From: Oxalobacteraceae sp. CFBP 8761
GTDB lineage: Bacteria > Pseudomonadota > Gammaproteobacteria > Burkholderiales > Burkholderiaceae_D
DNA: 64,000 nucleotides
NCBI GenBank assembly: GCA_014841595.1
Contig: JACYUE010000001.1
Coordinates: 599,654-663,653, forward strand
Direction of reading: 5' to 3'
Shown here one piece after another: positions 38,048 through 45,704 of the stretch. Under the pieces are notes generated by a model. That model had not been told where the DNA came from. It did not search any database and saw only the letters and a program-made list of their open reading frames with translations. How positions within the stretch are numbered: position 1 is the first letter of the stretch; each line of letters starts with the position of its first letter. The position numbers and the translations under genes were made by a program.

Positions 38048-38833
38048 TCAGCCGGGACTGCACATCACCGCTACGCCGCTACTGATGGTGTAGGAAGCCA
38101 TGACCAGTTTGCCTGCGGCATCCACGCTCAGTTCGACATGGCTCTGGTCGGCATATTTGGCACCATATTGCAAGGAGCTGTCATCCGCTTCGACGCTGAT
38201 CGATTCCTGGACCACGTTGGCATCGAACCCCAGCTGATGCTCTCCAAAAGCGACACCTGCCGAAGCTGGCTTGACGACCATCTTGCGCAGGGCGCCGCCC
38301 TCGACGCATGACATGGTGGCGCCAGCGCCGGTGAAGTATTGCGCCACCGCCGGATACAGCGGTTTGGCCGCAAGGTTTGATGCCGACGATACATTGGTGC
38401 ATTGGGCTACATGTCCACCCTCGCCAAACATGGCGCTGCCGCCGCCGGCACTATTTACGATCAGCTGGAACGGCCGTTCACCGCCGCTGGCATCGAAGGT
38501 GCCTGCCGGCGCTGCGCTGCCATCGAGCGTACGTACCAAACTCATGCGCGTGCCTGTCAGGTTGATCGTCCAGTCGGCGGCAACGACCTTGCCGTCGCGT
38601 CCAATGGTGACCCCCTCTGGCGGCATGGGGCCACCGATGCCGTTGCATGTGCCGCCATAGCTGCCGGCAGCCAATCCCAGCATGGTAGCGCGGTAAGCCG
38701 GATGCTTATTGTCACCCTTGGTGACTGGAGTGGCCTGGACTGCGGCGTCATCGCCAGACGGCGCGTCGTCGGTCGATTTGCTGCATCCTGCCAGCAGCAG
38801 GGCCGCGCAGGCGACGGTCAATATGCTCTTCAT
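38048..38833 (-). CDS. hypothetical lipoprotein downstream of the tad operon
   Basis: A 261-residue lipoprotein (MKSILTVACAALLLAGCSKS; Cys17 lipobox). The mature part is Gly/Ser/Ala-rich, with four further cysteines, mainly beta-strand in character, and no domain I recognise. Start at ATG 38833 is supported by GAAGGGGG upstream and the signal peptide. The start overlaps the stop of the preceding gene by four bases, so it is translationally coupled to it and probably the last gene of the tad transcript. Function unknown. Confidence 0.7.
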   Translation of the reverse strand: MKSILTVACAALLLAGCSKSTDDAPSGDDAAVQATPVTKGDNKHPAYRATMLGLAAGSYGGTCNGIGGPMPPEGVTIGRDGKVVAADWTINLTGTRMSLVRTLDGSAAPAGTFDASGGERPFQLIVNSAGGGSAMFGEGGHVAQCTNVSSASNLAAKPLYPAVAQYFTGAGATMSCVEGGALRKMVVKPASAGVAFGEHQLGFDANVVQESISVEADDSSLQYGAKYADQSHVELSVDAAGKLVMASYTISSGVAVMCSPG

Positions 38834-39564
38834 CGCGCCCCCTTCGCCGACGACGCGCTGACCGCCTTGCATTGACTGCCGATGCGTGTCAGCCGCGTTA
38901 CCAGGACGCTCGAACGTGTGGCGGCGCCGGCAGCGCCGGTGCCGCCGCGTTCAGCAGCAATCGCGCGCATGTCGGCCTTGTGTTCCTCCCAGTTCTCGAG
39001 CACGTAGCGCGCATCCTCACGCTCATCGGCGCTGGTGGAATTTTTCAACGCGTTTTCGAACGTTTTGCGCTGTTGATCGAAGTCGAGCAGGCCTTGTTGC
39101 CCCATACGTTCGGTGACCGATGTTTTCATTTCCCAGGTAGTGGCATTGACCTTGCGGACGGCAACGGTGGTATCGGCGCTTGGGCAGCGCGAACTGAACG
39201 TGGTGCTGCCGGCTGCATGCACTGGTGCCGAACTCGTGCATTGCTGGTCAGCTGGCGGCAACAGGCCGCTGCCCGTGGCGCCAATGCACAGTTGCCCCGG
39301 AGTGGGAAGCGCGCTGACAACGGCCGCCCCACCTGGCGCCTGGACTCGCATACTGGCCATGCCACTGGCGCTGTCGTTTTTCTGCTTCAGCACAGCGCCA
39401 TTGCTTTGTATGACATTGGCATCGGCGTCGATCCGGTACAGGCCAGGCGGTGGCAAATTGACCAGGGCGGGCGCCGTCGCGGCGCTTACGTCAGTTGCGC
39501 CGAATGGCAGCAGGATTGCCGCGATCATGGCCGGCAGGCGAGGGGGAAAGGACGTGGTGAACAA
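38830..39564 (-). CDS. hypothetical exported protein
   Basis: A 244-residue protein with an N-terminal signal peptide (MFTTSFPPRLPAMIAAILLPFGATDVSAA). The next 120 residues, beginning LPPPGLYRID, contain paired cysteines (LC, QQC, SRC) in an arrangement reminiscent of DUF3617 proteins, but I am not certain. The C-terminal third is a charged helix (DFDQQRKTFENAL...REDARYVLENWEEHK, in two parts). Lies between the OmpA-like gene (48 bases away) and the lipoprotein it overlaps. Function unknown. Confidence 0.65.
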   Translation of the reverse strand: MFTTSFPPRLPAMIAAILLPFGATDVSAATAPALVNLPPPGLYRIDADANVIQSNGAVLKQKNDSASGMASMRVQAPGGAAVVSALPTPGQLCIGATGSGLLPPADQQCTSSAPVHAAGSTTFSSRCPSADTTVAVRKVNATTWEMKTSVTERMGQQGLLDFDQQRKTFENALKNSTSADEREDARYVLENWEEHKADMRAIAAERGGTGAAGAATRSSVLVTRLTRIGSQCKAVSASSAKGAR

Positions 39565-39612
39565 ATAAATCTCCTGAAAAATTGTTATCGAGCCGCTCGG
39601 TGAGGAGGTGGC

Positions 39613-40662
39613 TCAGCGGACGACCATTTCGACGCGTCGGTTTTTTGCGCGTCCTTCATCGCTCTCGTTGGTCGACACCGGTGCCAGATTGGCGACACCG
39701 CGCGCCACCAGTCTTGTCGAGGCGATCCCATACGTGGAGGCCAGCGCTGCACATACCGCTTCAGCACGTTTTTGTGACAACGTGCTGTTGGCGGCAAACT
39801 CGCCCTGGTTGTCGGTATGGCCAACAATGAATACTTTCATGGCCGGCGTGGCTTTCAGCACGTTCGCCATCTGGGCCAGCTGACTGGCCGAATCGCTGCG
39901 CAGGACTGCCTTGTTGGTGTCGAACTCGATACCGTACAGGGCCATCTTGCCGTCGCGCTTGAGTCCTGTCGTGATGGCCGCCGCGTCGACCTCGACGTTG
40001 CCCAACTGGGTTGCTGCCGGTTCGATGATCTGCACGAACTGGCGTTTGCGACTCATGATTCCCGAATTTGGAAAGCCGGAGACGATCCCGATCGACACGT
40101 AAGTGACGCCGGAAGGTCCTTTGCGCTGGCCACTGTAGTAATGAAAACCCGGCTGATTGGCGCTGTTGAACGTGCCAAGAACGGCATTGTCGTAGCCGTT
40201 CCAGTGCGCCTTGCGCGGAAAATTCTCTACCAGTTGCTGCACATTGGCTTGTTCGCATGCGGCGGTTTCGCAGGCATACAAGGTCTGGAAGCCTGCGGCT
40301 TCGAGCGCATGGCGGTAGTTGCGGTAGATCTCGAGCGGACTGCTGTCATCGGGCGCAAGATACAGGCGGTTGCTGATCTTGCCCTCGACCGGGATCAGTA
40401 CCGGTTTGCCTTTCTGCACAGTCACGACCGACGCCTGCTCCAGGCGGCTGTCGCCGTACATGTACAGGATCGACCCCTTGTACCGGCTCAGTAGCGGACT
40501 GTCGGCGCCACCCTTGCGGTCGACGGCCGTCTTGTCGGCGGCCAGCACAGGGGCCGTCGTCAGCAGCGCTGCGCCCAACCATATGGCCGCGTGAAGCTTA
40601 TTGCACACTGCGGGTGCGTCGCAGTTCCGAATTGAGTGCCTGAATATTTTTTTGATGGTCAT
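39613..40662 (-). CDS. OmpA-family protein of the tad locus
   Basis: A 349-residue exported protein. The C-terminal about 110 residues form an OmpA-type peptidoglycan-binding domain (IEFDTNKAVLR, VGHTDNQGEFAANSTLSQKRA, GRAKNRRVEMVV). The N-terminal part carries an FQTLYACETAACEQANV-like region with a cysteine pair, as in OmpA proteins with a DUF4892-like front. Start at ATG 40662 has CAGGAG upstream but lies 65 bases inside the preceding gene. A GTG near 40611 would give a more usual signal peptide and small overlap. Probably anchors the pilus machine to the cell wall. Confidence 0.8.
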   Translation of the reverse strand: MTIKKIFRHSIRNCDAPAVCNKLHAAIWLGAALLTTAPVLAADKTAVDRKGGADSPLLSRYKGSILYMYGDSRLEQASVVTVQKGKPVLIPVEGKISNRLYLAPDDSSPLEIYRNYRHALEAAGFQTLYACETAACEQANVQQLVENFPRKAHWNGYDNAVLGTFNSANQPGFHYYSGQRKGPSGVTYVSIGIVSGFPNSGIMSRKRQFVQIIEPAATQLGNVEVDAAAITTGLKRDGKMALYGIEFDTNKAVLRSDSASQLAQMANVLKATPAMKVFIVGHTDNQGEFAANSTLSQKRAEAVCAALASTYGIASTRLVARGVANLAPVSTNESDEGRAKNRRVEMVVR

Positions 40663-41080
40663 ACAACTCCTGGGTAAGTCGCTGGCTGTCGGTAGCGGAT
40701 AACTTGTTGGTCTTGTTGCCGGCATTCTGCGCACGCTGCATTGCGGCAGCATACTTGCGCGCTTCAGTCGCGAGTTCTTCTTGCAGGATACCAATACGGT
40801 CGCGATCACGCCTGTCCTGTTCGGCAGCGCTGATGCGCAGCATGGGCTCGGGTGCCGCACGCACCGCCGGAGCGCCAGCGGCAGGGGAGGTCAATCCTCC
40901 ATCGGCTGGTTGGGCTGGTTGCGCCAACAGGCTGTTTCGCGCTGCGGCGTTGCGGTTGACAATGACTTCGACGCCCTGGTCGTCGATGTAGCGGGTAGCT
41001 GAAATCTGTGCATGGGCCGGGCTTTGCCAGCCGATCTGGACCAGCACCGGTATCAGCAGCTTGAATATCGAGCGGGTCAT
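40598..41080 (-). CDS. periplasmic coiled-coil protein of the tad locus
   Basis: A 160-residue exported protein with a signal peptide ending near AHA-QI. A short region RYIDDQGVEVIVNR vaguely recalls DUF4124. It is followed by an Ala/Pro linker and a long charged helix (about 85-155) likely to form a coiled coil. Start and stop overlap both neighbours (4 bases with the TadE-like gene, 65 with the OmpA-like gene), which fits a polycistronic tad mRNA. Function unknown. Confidence 0.65.
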   Translation of the reverse strand: MTRSIFKLLIPVLVQIGWQSPAHAQISATRYIDDQGVEVIVNRNAAARNSLLAQPAQPADGGLTSPAAGAPAVRAAPEPMLRISAAEQDRRDRDRIGILQEELATEARKYAAAMQRAQNAGNKTNKLSATDSQRLTQELYDHQKNIQALNSELRRTRSVQ

Positions 41081-41787
41081 AGATTGGACTCGTGAAAAGG
41101 TGATTGCATGCGTACCATTGCTTCGCTACGAATGACGATGCGCGGACCTCGGGACAACGGGCTGATGCACCCAGTGGACACCGTCGTGCCACCAGTTCCG
41201 AAAGGATCTTGCATGCCATTGGCCGACAGCACCTGCGACATCGGCGACAGCGCATTGACTCCCGCATGGATGACGCGGTCGAGCACGGGGACGATCAGGC
41301 GCAGGCAGTAGCTGACCCGCACGTGCAGTATGTTGGCATCCTGCACCGAGATTTTCGAGGCACTGCCGGGCGCGCTGTTGCGATAGCTGAGGGTATCGTT
41401 GGGCAGCTCACGCCCAGCCTGGCCGTCAACCCGCGTACGTCCGAAATCGTTCAACGCTGCGCGGTTGGGATTGAGAACATCGATGCGCGTCAGGTTCGGT
41501 GTCGTTTCGAGGTTGGCTTCCACGAGCGCGCGGCCATAGCCTGCCATGCTGGGCTGCGTGGCAAACAGCGGCGCCAGGCCCGACGCCAAGGCTGTACGCA
41601 TACTGCTGTTGCTGCCGTTGTTCACCGCGCCGGCGCGCGCCGCCAGGAGCGTCGCGTTGTTCAGAGTCGCGCGCGCCTGGTAAATCAGGGCAAACTGGAT
41701 GATGCCAAACACCAGAAGAATAAGCATGGGAAAGATGATCAGGAACTCGGTCATCGACTGGCCGCTCTGGGACTGTCTAGCGCTCAT
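41077..41787 (-). CDS. TadE-like pseudopilin
   Basis: A 236-residue protein with a class III prepilin-like N-terminus: SG|QSMTEFLIIFPMLILLVFG, cleavage after Gly9, Glu at +5 and Phe at +6 followed by a hydrophobic helix. This is the TadE/TadF signature. The remainder is an extracytoplasmic beta-rich domain with Cys residues. ATG at 41787 has AGGAG upstream. It overlaps the DUF192 gene by 11 bases and the next gene by four. Confidence 0.85.
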   Translation of the reverse strand: MSARQSQSGQSMTEFLIIFPMLILLVFGIIQFALIYQARATLNNATLLAARAGAVNNGSNSSMRTALASGLAPLFATQPSMAGYGRALVEANLETTPNLTRIDVLNPNRAALNDFGRTRVDGQAGRELPNDTLSYRNSAPGSASKISVQDANILHVRVSYCLRLIVPVLDRVIHAGVNALSPMSQVLSANGMQDPFGTGGTTVSTGCISPLSRGPRIVIRSEAMVRMQSPFHESNL

Positions 41788-42163
41788 CAAAATCTCCTGC
41801 TGCTGCCGCCGTCATCGATGCCAGCGGCAAATGGCGACCGACAGCGATGCCGTAATACGCCGCCGCGCCAGCAGCCATTTCGAGCACGCTGTGCGCATGC
41901 CAATGGCCATCGATACGACGTGCTGGCAGGGCTGGCGTTACCTTGAGGACCGTACCATCCTTGCGCAAATACACCAGGTCGAGCGGATAGGTCATACCGA
42001 TGGTATGGATCAGGCGGCACGATCGCAGCAGCATGGCCTGATCGGGGCGCAAGGGTGGCCGCCTCAACAGCCCCTGCATCCGCTCAGGCGCCGTGGCCGC
42101 TACCATGATCTCGAGCGTCTGCAGACCGCGGTCGAATTCAAAATGGAGTAGTTGCCGTTTCAT
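41777..42163 (-). CDS. DUF192 protein
   Basis: A 128-residue single-domain DUF192 protein (about residue 20-120: VAATAPERMQGLLRRPPL, LIHTIGMTYPLDLVYL, VLEMAAGAAAYYGIAVG). No signal peptide from the chosen ATG at 42163, which has GAGGA upstream. DUF192 proteins are small beta-barrels of unknown activity. Its position, nested between tadC and a TadE-like gene with overlaps on both sides, indicates co-expression with the pilus genes. Confidence 0.85.
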   Translation of the reverse strand: MKRQLLHFEFDRGLQTLEIMVAATAPERMQGLLRRPPLRPDQAMLLRSCRLIHTIGMTYPLDLVYLRKDGTVLKVTPALPARRIDGHWHAHSVLEMAAGAAAYYGIAVGRHLPLASMTAAAAGDFDER

Positions 42164-42170
42164 GTCATCC

Positions 42171-43058
42171 TCAGAAAGCACCTGATTGCATGAATTTCAC
42201 GGCAATCGGAAACATCAGAACCAAAAACGTCACCGGGAAAATAAATGCCACCAGCGGGAAAATCAATTTGACCGGGGCTTCCATCGCCAGCTTTTCGGCT
42301 TGCTGAAAACGCTCGGTGCGACGCTGGTCGGCCTGGCTGCGGAAGGTCGAACCGAGACTGGCGCCCATGCGCTCGGCCTGGATCACGGCGCTGATGAAGC
42401 TGGTGACCTGGGGGATGCGCACGCGTTCGTCCATGCGTCGCAAGGCATCGGCGCGGGTAAGACCGGCACGCAGATCGCGCAGCACGAAGGCGAATTCATT
42501 CTTCAGCGGGCCAGTTGGCCCTTTGGCCACGGCCTGACCGATGGCGCCTGCCATGTTCAGGCCTGCTTCCACGCCCATCGTCAAGAAATCCAGGTACACG
42601 GGCAGTGCCTTGACCATCAGCTTGCGCCGCTTCTTCAGCGATTCCTTGAGCCACATGCGTGGATAGACGAAGCCCAGCAGGGCTGCGCCCAGCAACGCCA
42701 GCATACTTTCAAATTCAACTACCCTAAGCGCCATCCAGGCCAGCAGGAAGAAACCGACCATGCCCACCAGACACAGGGCCAGAAACTGGGTAGGGCTCAT
42801 CAGGTACAACAGGCCTGAGAGGCGTAATTTTTCCGCTGAACCAGCGAGGTAACGTTTGGGCAGGCGCTGACAGATGTGGTAATCGATCAAGCGCAGCAGA
42901 GGCCACAGGAACCGCAAGAGTTTTGGCAGGGGATCCAGGTACTCGCGGTTTTCGGCAGGGACTTCGGCCTTGAGGCGCATGGCGCTGTAGATCACGGCTG
43001 CGGCGAAACAGACGAACGCCAGACCGACCAGTATTGCAATGAGCAACTGTGCAATCAT
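42171..43058 (-). CDS. tadC: TadC, inner membrane pilus assembly protein
   Basis: A 295-residue GspF/TadC family polytopic protein. Hydrophobic segments lie at about 5-25, 90-135, 245-290. The cytoplasmic T2SSF domain includes LDFLTMGVEAGLNMAGAI and ERMGASLGSTFRSQADQ. It partners TadB and the CpaF ATPase as the inner membrane platform for Flp pilus extrusion. It starts nine bases after tadB ends. Confidence 0.92.
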   Translation of the reverse strand: MIAQLLIAILVGLAFVCFAAAVIYSAMRLKAEVPAENREYLDPLPKLLRFLWPLLRLIDYHICQRLPKRYLAGSAEKLRLSGLLYLMSPTQFLALCLVGMVGFFLLAWMALRVVEFESMLALLGAALLGFVYPRMWLKESLKKRRKLMVKALPVYLDFLTMGVEAGLNMAGAIGQAVAKGPTGPLKNEFAFVLRDLRAGLTRADALRRMDERVRIPQVTSFISAVIQAERMGASLGSTFRSQADQRRTERFQQAEKLAMEAPVKLIFPLVAFIFPVTFLVLMFPIAVKFMQSGAF

Positions 43059-43067
43059 GAAATTATC

Positions 43068-43919
43068 CTACACATCAATATTGGTAATTTTGCTGATGAA
43101 GTGATAGCCGATCGCAACCGCCACCGCAATGACTGCCAGCGTGCACCAGCCATACCATTCGGAAAACAGCGGTTCCATCGCTTCGGGTTCCATGACGCGC
43201 AGGATCACGATCAGGAAGATTGGCAGGCCCGACATGACCAGTCCCTGCATTTTCCCCTGTGCAGTCAAACTGCGGATCTTGCCTTCCATCTGTAATTTGG
43301 CGCGGATCGTACGACCGATCGATTCGAGCGTTTCAGCCAGATTGGCGCCGACTTCGCGCGCCAGCGCCATACCGGCTGTGACCATGGCCAGATCCTGCAG
43401 CGGCACACGACGCTCGAGGTTTTGCAGGGCAACGCCGAAATCGGTGCCCAGCTTCATTTCGCGCAGCAGCAGTTCGAATTCTTGCGACACCGGTGGCGCG
43501 CTCTCGTTGGCCACGCTCTCGAGGGCGATCGGTAGACTCGCGCCGGCACGCAGTGCGCCGGTGATCATCGCCAGCGCATCGGGCAACTGCGCTTCGAACT
43601 GGCGCAGGCGGCGTTGCGCGATATAGCGCAATACGTAGCGCGGGGCAATGAAGGCCAGTACCATGCAAGCGGCAACGATCACGCCATTTCGCGACACGAT
43701 CCACGCCAGTACCGGCAAAAAGACCAGTACGCCGATATTGATGAGCAGGATGCGATTGGCGTCGGTAAAAATGAACATCCCTTCCAGCTCGGTCTTGGCA
43801 GTGCTGGCTTGGCCCTTCTGTCGGTGCGAAAACCAGCGCGAGCCAAAATGCAGCGCCATCCAGATCAGGCCCAGCATGCAGAAGAAGATGATCGCGATGA
43901 CAAAATACGGGCTGTCCAT
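43068..43919 (-). CDS. tadB: TadB, inner membrane pilus assembly protein
   Basis: A 283-residue T2SSF/TadB protein with N-terminal hydrophobic segments, the cytoplasmic domain (LPDALAMITGALRAGASLPIAL, split as LPDALAMITGALRAG and SLPIAL; EVGANLAETLESIGRTIR) and a C-terminal pair of membrane helices. ATG at 43919 is preceded by GAGGG and shares a base with the cpaF stop (TGATG). The frame remains open upstream, but only in cpaF-antiparallel coding sense. Confidence 0.92.
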   Translation of the reverse strand: MDSPYFVIAIIFFCMLGLIWMALHFGSRWFSHRQKGQASTAKTELEGMFIFTDANRILLINIGVLVFLPVLAWIVSRNGVIVAACMVLAFIAPRYVLRYIAQRRLRQFEAQLPDALAMITGALRAGASLPIALESVANESAPPVSQEFELLLREMKLGTDFGVALQNLERRVPLQDLAMVTAGMALAREVGANLAETLESIGRTIRAKLQMEGKIRSLTAQGKMQGLVMSGLPIFLIVILRVMEPEAMEPLFSEWYGWCTLAVIAVAVAIGYHFISKITNIDV

Positions 43920-45703
43920 CAGAACACCCTCTTGACTGAAGCAGGTAACGACGGCGCTTCGCGCGAATAGATCGACATGTCGACCTCGATACCGCGCGAG
44001 ACCAGATCCTGAATGAAATCGGGTACGTGGCCGGTAGGCACAAACCGGCCACGTACCTTGCCCTCGGGCGTGAAGCCATCCTGTTCGAAACGGAAGATAT
44101 CCTGCATCGACACAATATTGTTCTCGATACCGGTCACTTCGGTGATGTAGGTGACGCGCCGGGTGCCGCACGAAAATCGTGTTTGCTGCACGATCAGATT
44201 GACCGCCGAACAGATCTGCTCACGGATTGCCTGCATGGGAATATCCAGGCCGCTCATCAGGGTCATCACTTCCAGGCGCGACAGGCAGTCGCGCGGATTA
44301 TTCGCGTGCGCGGTCGTGAGCGAGCCGTCGTGCCCCGTGTTCATTGCCTGCAGCATGTCAAGCGCTTCACCACCGCGGCACTCGCCGACGACGATCCGGT
44401 CCGGTCGCATGCGCAAACAATTCTTCACCAGATCACGGATGGTAATGGCACCCTTGCCCTCGATGTTCGCCGGGCGCGCTTCGAGCGAGACAAGATTGGG
44501 TTGTGATAGCTGCAGTTCCGCGGCGTCTTCCACGGTAACGATGCGCTCGTCGTCAGGAATGAAACTCGACAGTACGTTAAGCAGTGTTGTCTTGCCGGAG
44601 CCGGTACCTCCCGAGATGACGATGTTGGCGCGCTTCTCGACTGCCACGCGCAAGAACTCGATCATGGCCGCGTTGATGGCGCCGAAGCTGATCAGATCGT
44701 CGCCAGTAAGTTTTTTGCGGGCGAACTTTCGAATCGTCACACTCGGCCCCTTGATTGCCAGCGGGGGAATGATGGCATTGACGCGCGAACCATCCTTGAG
44801 GCGGGCGTCGACCATTGGCGAACTTTCGTCGATGCGCCGGCCCAACGGCGAGACGATGCGTTCGATCGCCGCCAGCACCGAGGCGTCGTTCGAGAATGAC
44901 ACCGTCGAGCGGGTCAGCTGGCCATTGCGCTCGATGAAGATATCGTTATGGCGATTGACCATGATCTCGGTGACGGAGTCGTCGCTCAACAAGGCCTCCA
45001 GGGGGCCGAGTCCGACCACTTCGTTCAGCACCACGTCGCGCAGCATGCTTCGCCAATGGCGCATCGCGCCGAAAGCGGCATCGGTATCGATGATCTCGTT
45101 GATGATCTTGTGTACCGTCTCGCGCAGTTCGGCGTCTCCCATTCTCGACACGTTCACGCGCCGCAAATCCATTGCGCCGATCAGTTTCTTGTGCAAGGTG
45201 CCGCGCGCCGCAATGCCCTCCGGGCGCTCGAGCGGGTTCGGGCCTGCTTCCTGATCTGACATGCGTGGTGTCAACCGCCGTTCAACGCCGGTGGGCAGAT
45301 GCAATGTGGCGGTCTGAACGACACCGGAAGCGCCCGATACCGGTTCGGGCGCCGGGGCGGCCACCGGGACCGGATGCAGCCCGTCGTCCGGCGCCACGCG
45401 CTTGACCGGCATCGCACTGATATTGACGCGAAAGCTGTAGTCGGCGAGCTCGATCACGTCGGTGCTCGACACGGGGCCGTACTCGTTAACCGCGGTCCCA
45501 TTGACCTTGATTGGCGCCAGCCCACCGCCATCCTTGAGAAACACCTCGCCATTGCGCGCCGTGAGCTGCAGTTGGCGTCGTCCGACCCGCCAGCCCTGTA
45601 GTGGCATCAAGCTGTCGCCATCTTTGCCCAACATACATTCCTCGAGTTCGCACTGGGGTTCACCCAGAAGTTCCTCGCGGCGAAATACTTTTACGCGAAT
45701 CAT
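43919..45703 (-). CDS. cpaF: FHA-domain CpaF/TadA secretion ATPase
   Basis: A 594-residue protein. Residues of about 1-95 form an FHA-like domain (RVGRRQLQL, IKVNG, DVIELADYSFRV). A Pro/Ala linker (about 96-130) leads into the CpaF ATPase with the N-terminal LNEVVGLGPLEALL, Walker A GGTGSGKT at 365-372, ERIVTVEDAAELQL, and the RPDRIVVGECRGGEALDMLQ Walker B/His box region. It powers Flp pilus assembly. Fusion of FHA to CpaF suggests regulation by phosphothreonine binding. The ATG is preceded by AAGGAA and follows the secretin stop by one base. Confidence 0.93.
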   Translation of the reverse strand: MIRVKVFRREELLGEPQCELEECMLGKDGDSLMPLQGWRVGRRQLQLTARNGEVFLKDGGGLAPIKVNGTAVNEYGPVSSTDVIELADYSFRVNISAMPVKRVAPDDGLHPVPVAAPAPEPVSGASGVVQTATLHLPTGVERRLTPRMSDQEAGPNPLERPEGIAARGTLHKKLIGAMDLRRVNVSRMGDAELRETVHKIINEIIDTDAAFGAMRHWRSMLRDVVLNEVVGLGPLEALLSDDSVTEIMVNRHNDIFIERNGQLTRSTVSFSNDASVLAAIERIVSPLGRRIDESSPMVDARLKDGSRVNAIIPPLAIKGPSVTIRKFARKKLTGDDLISFGAINAAMIEFLRVAVEKRANIVISGGTGSGKTTLLNVLSSFIPDDERIVTVEDAAELQLSQPNLVSLEARPANIEGKGAITIRDLVKNCLRMRPDRIVVGECRGGEALDMLQAMNTGHDGSLTTAHANNPRDCLSRLEVMTLMSGLDIPMQAIREQICSAVNLIVQQTRFSCGTRRVTYITEVTGIENNIVSMQDIFRFEQDGFTPEGKVRGRFVPTGHVPDFIQDLVSRGIEVDMSIYSREAPSLPASVKRVF

Positions 45704-45704
45704 G

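Noticed and set aside
37916..38311. Plus-strand ORF beginning with a hydrophobic stretch after the tRNA
   Set aside because: More than half lies antisense to the lipoprotein gene at 38048 and no ribosome binding site is seen.
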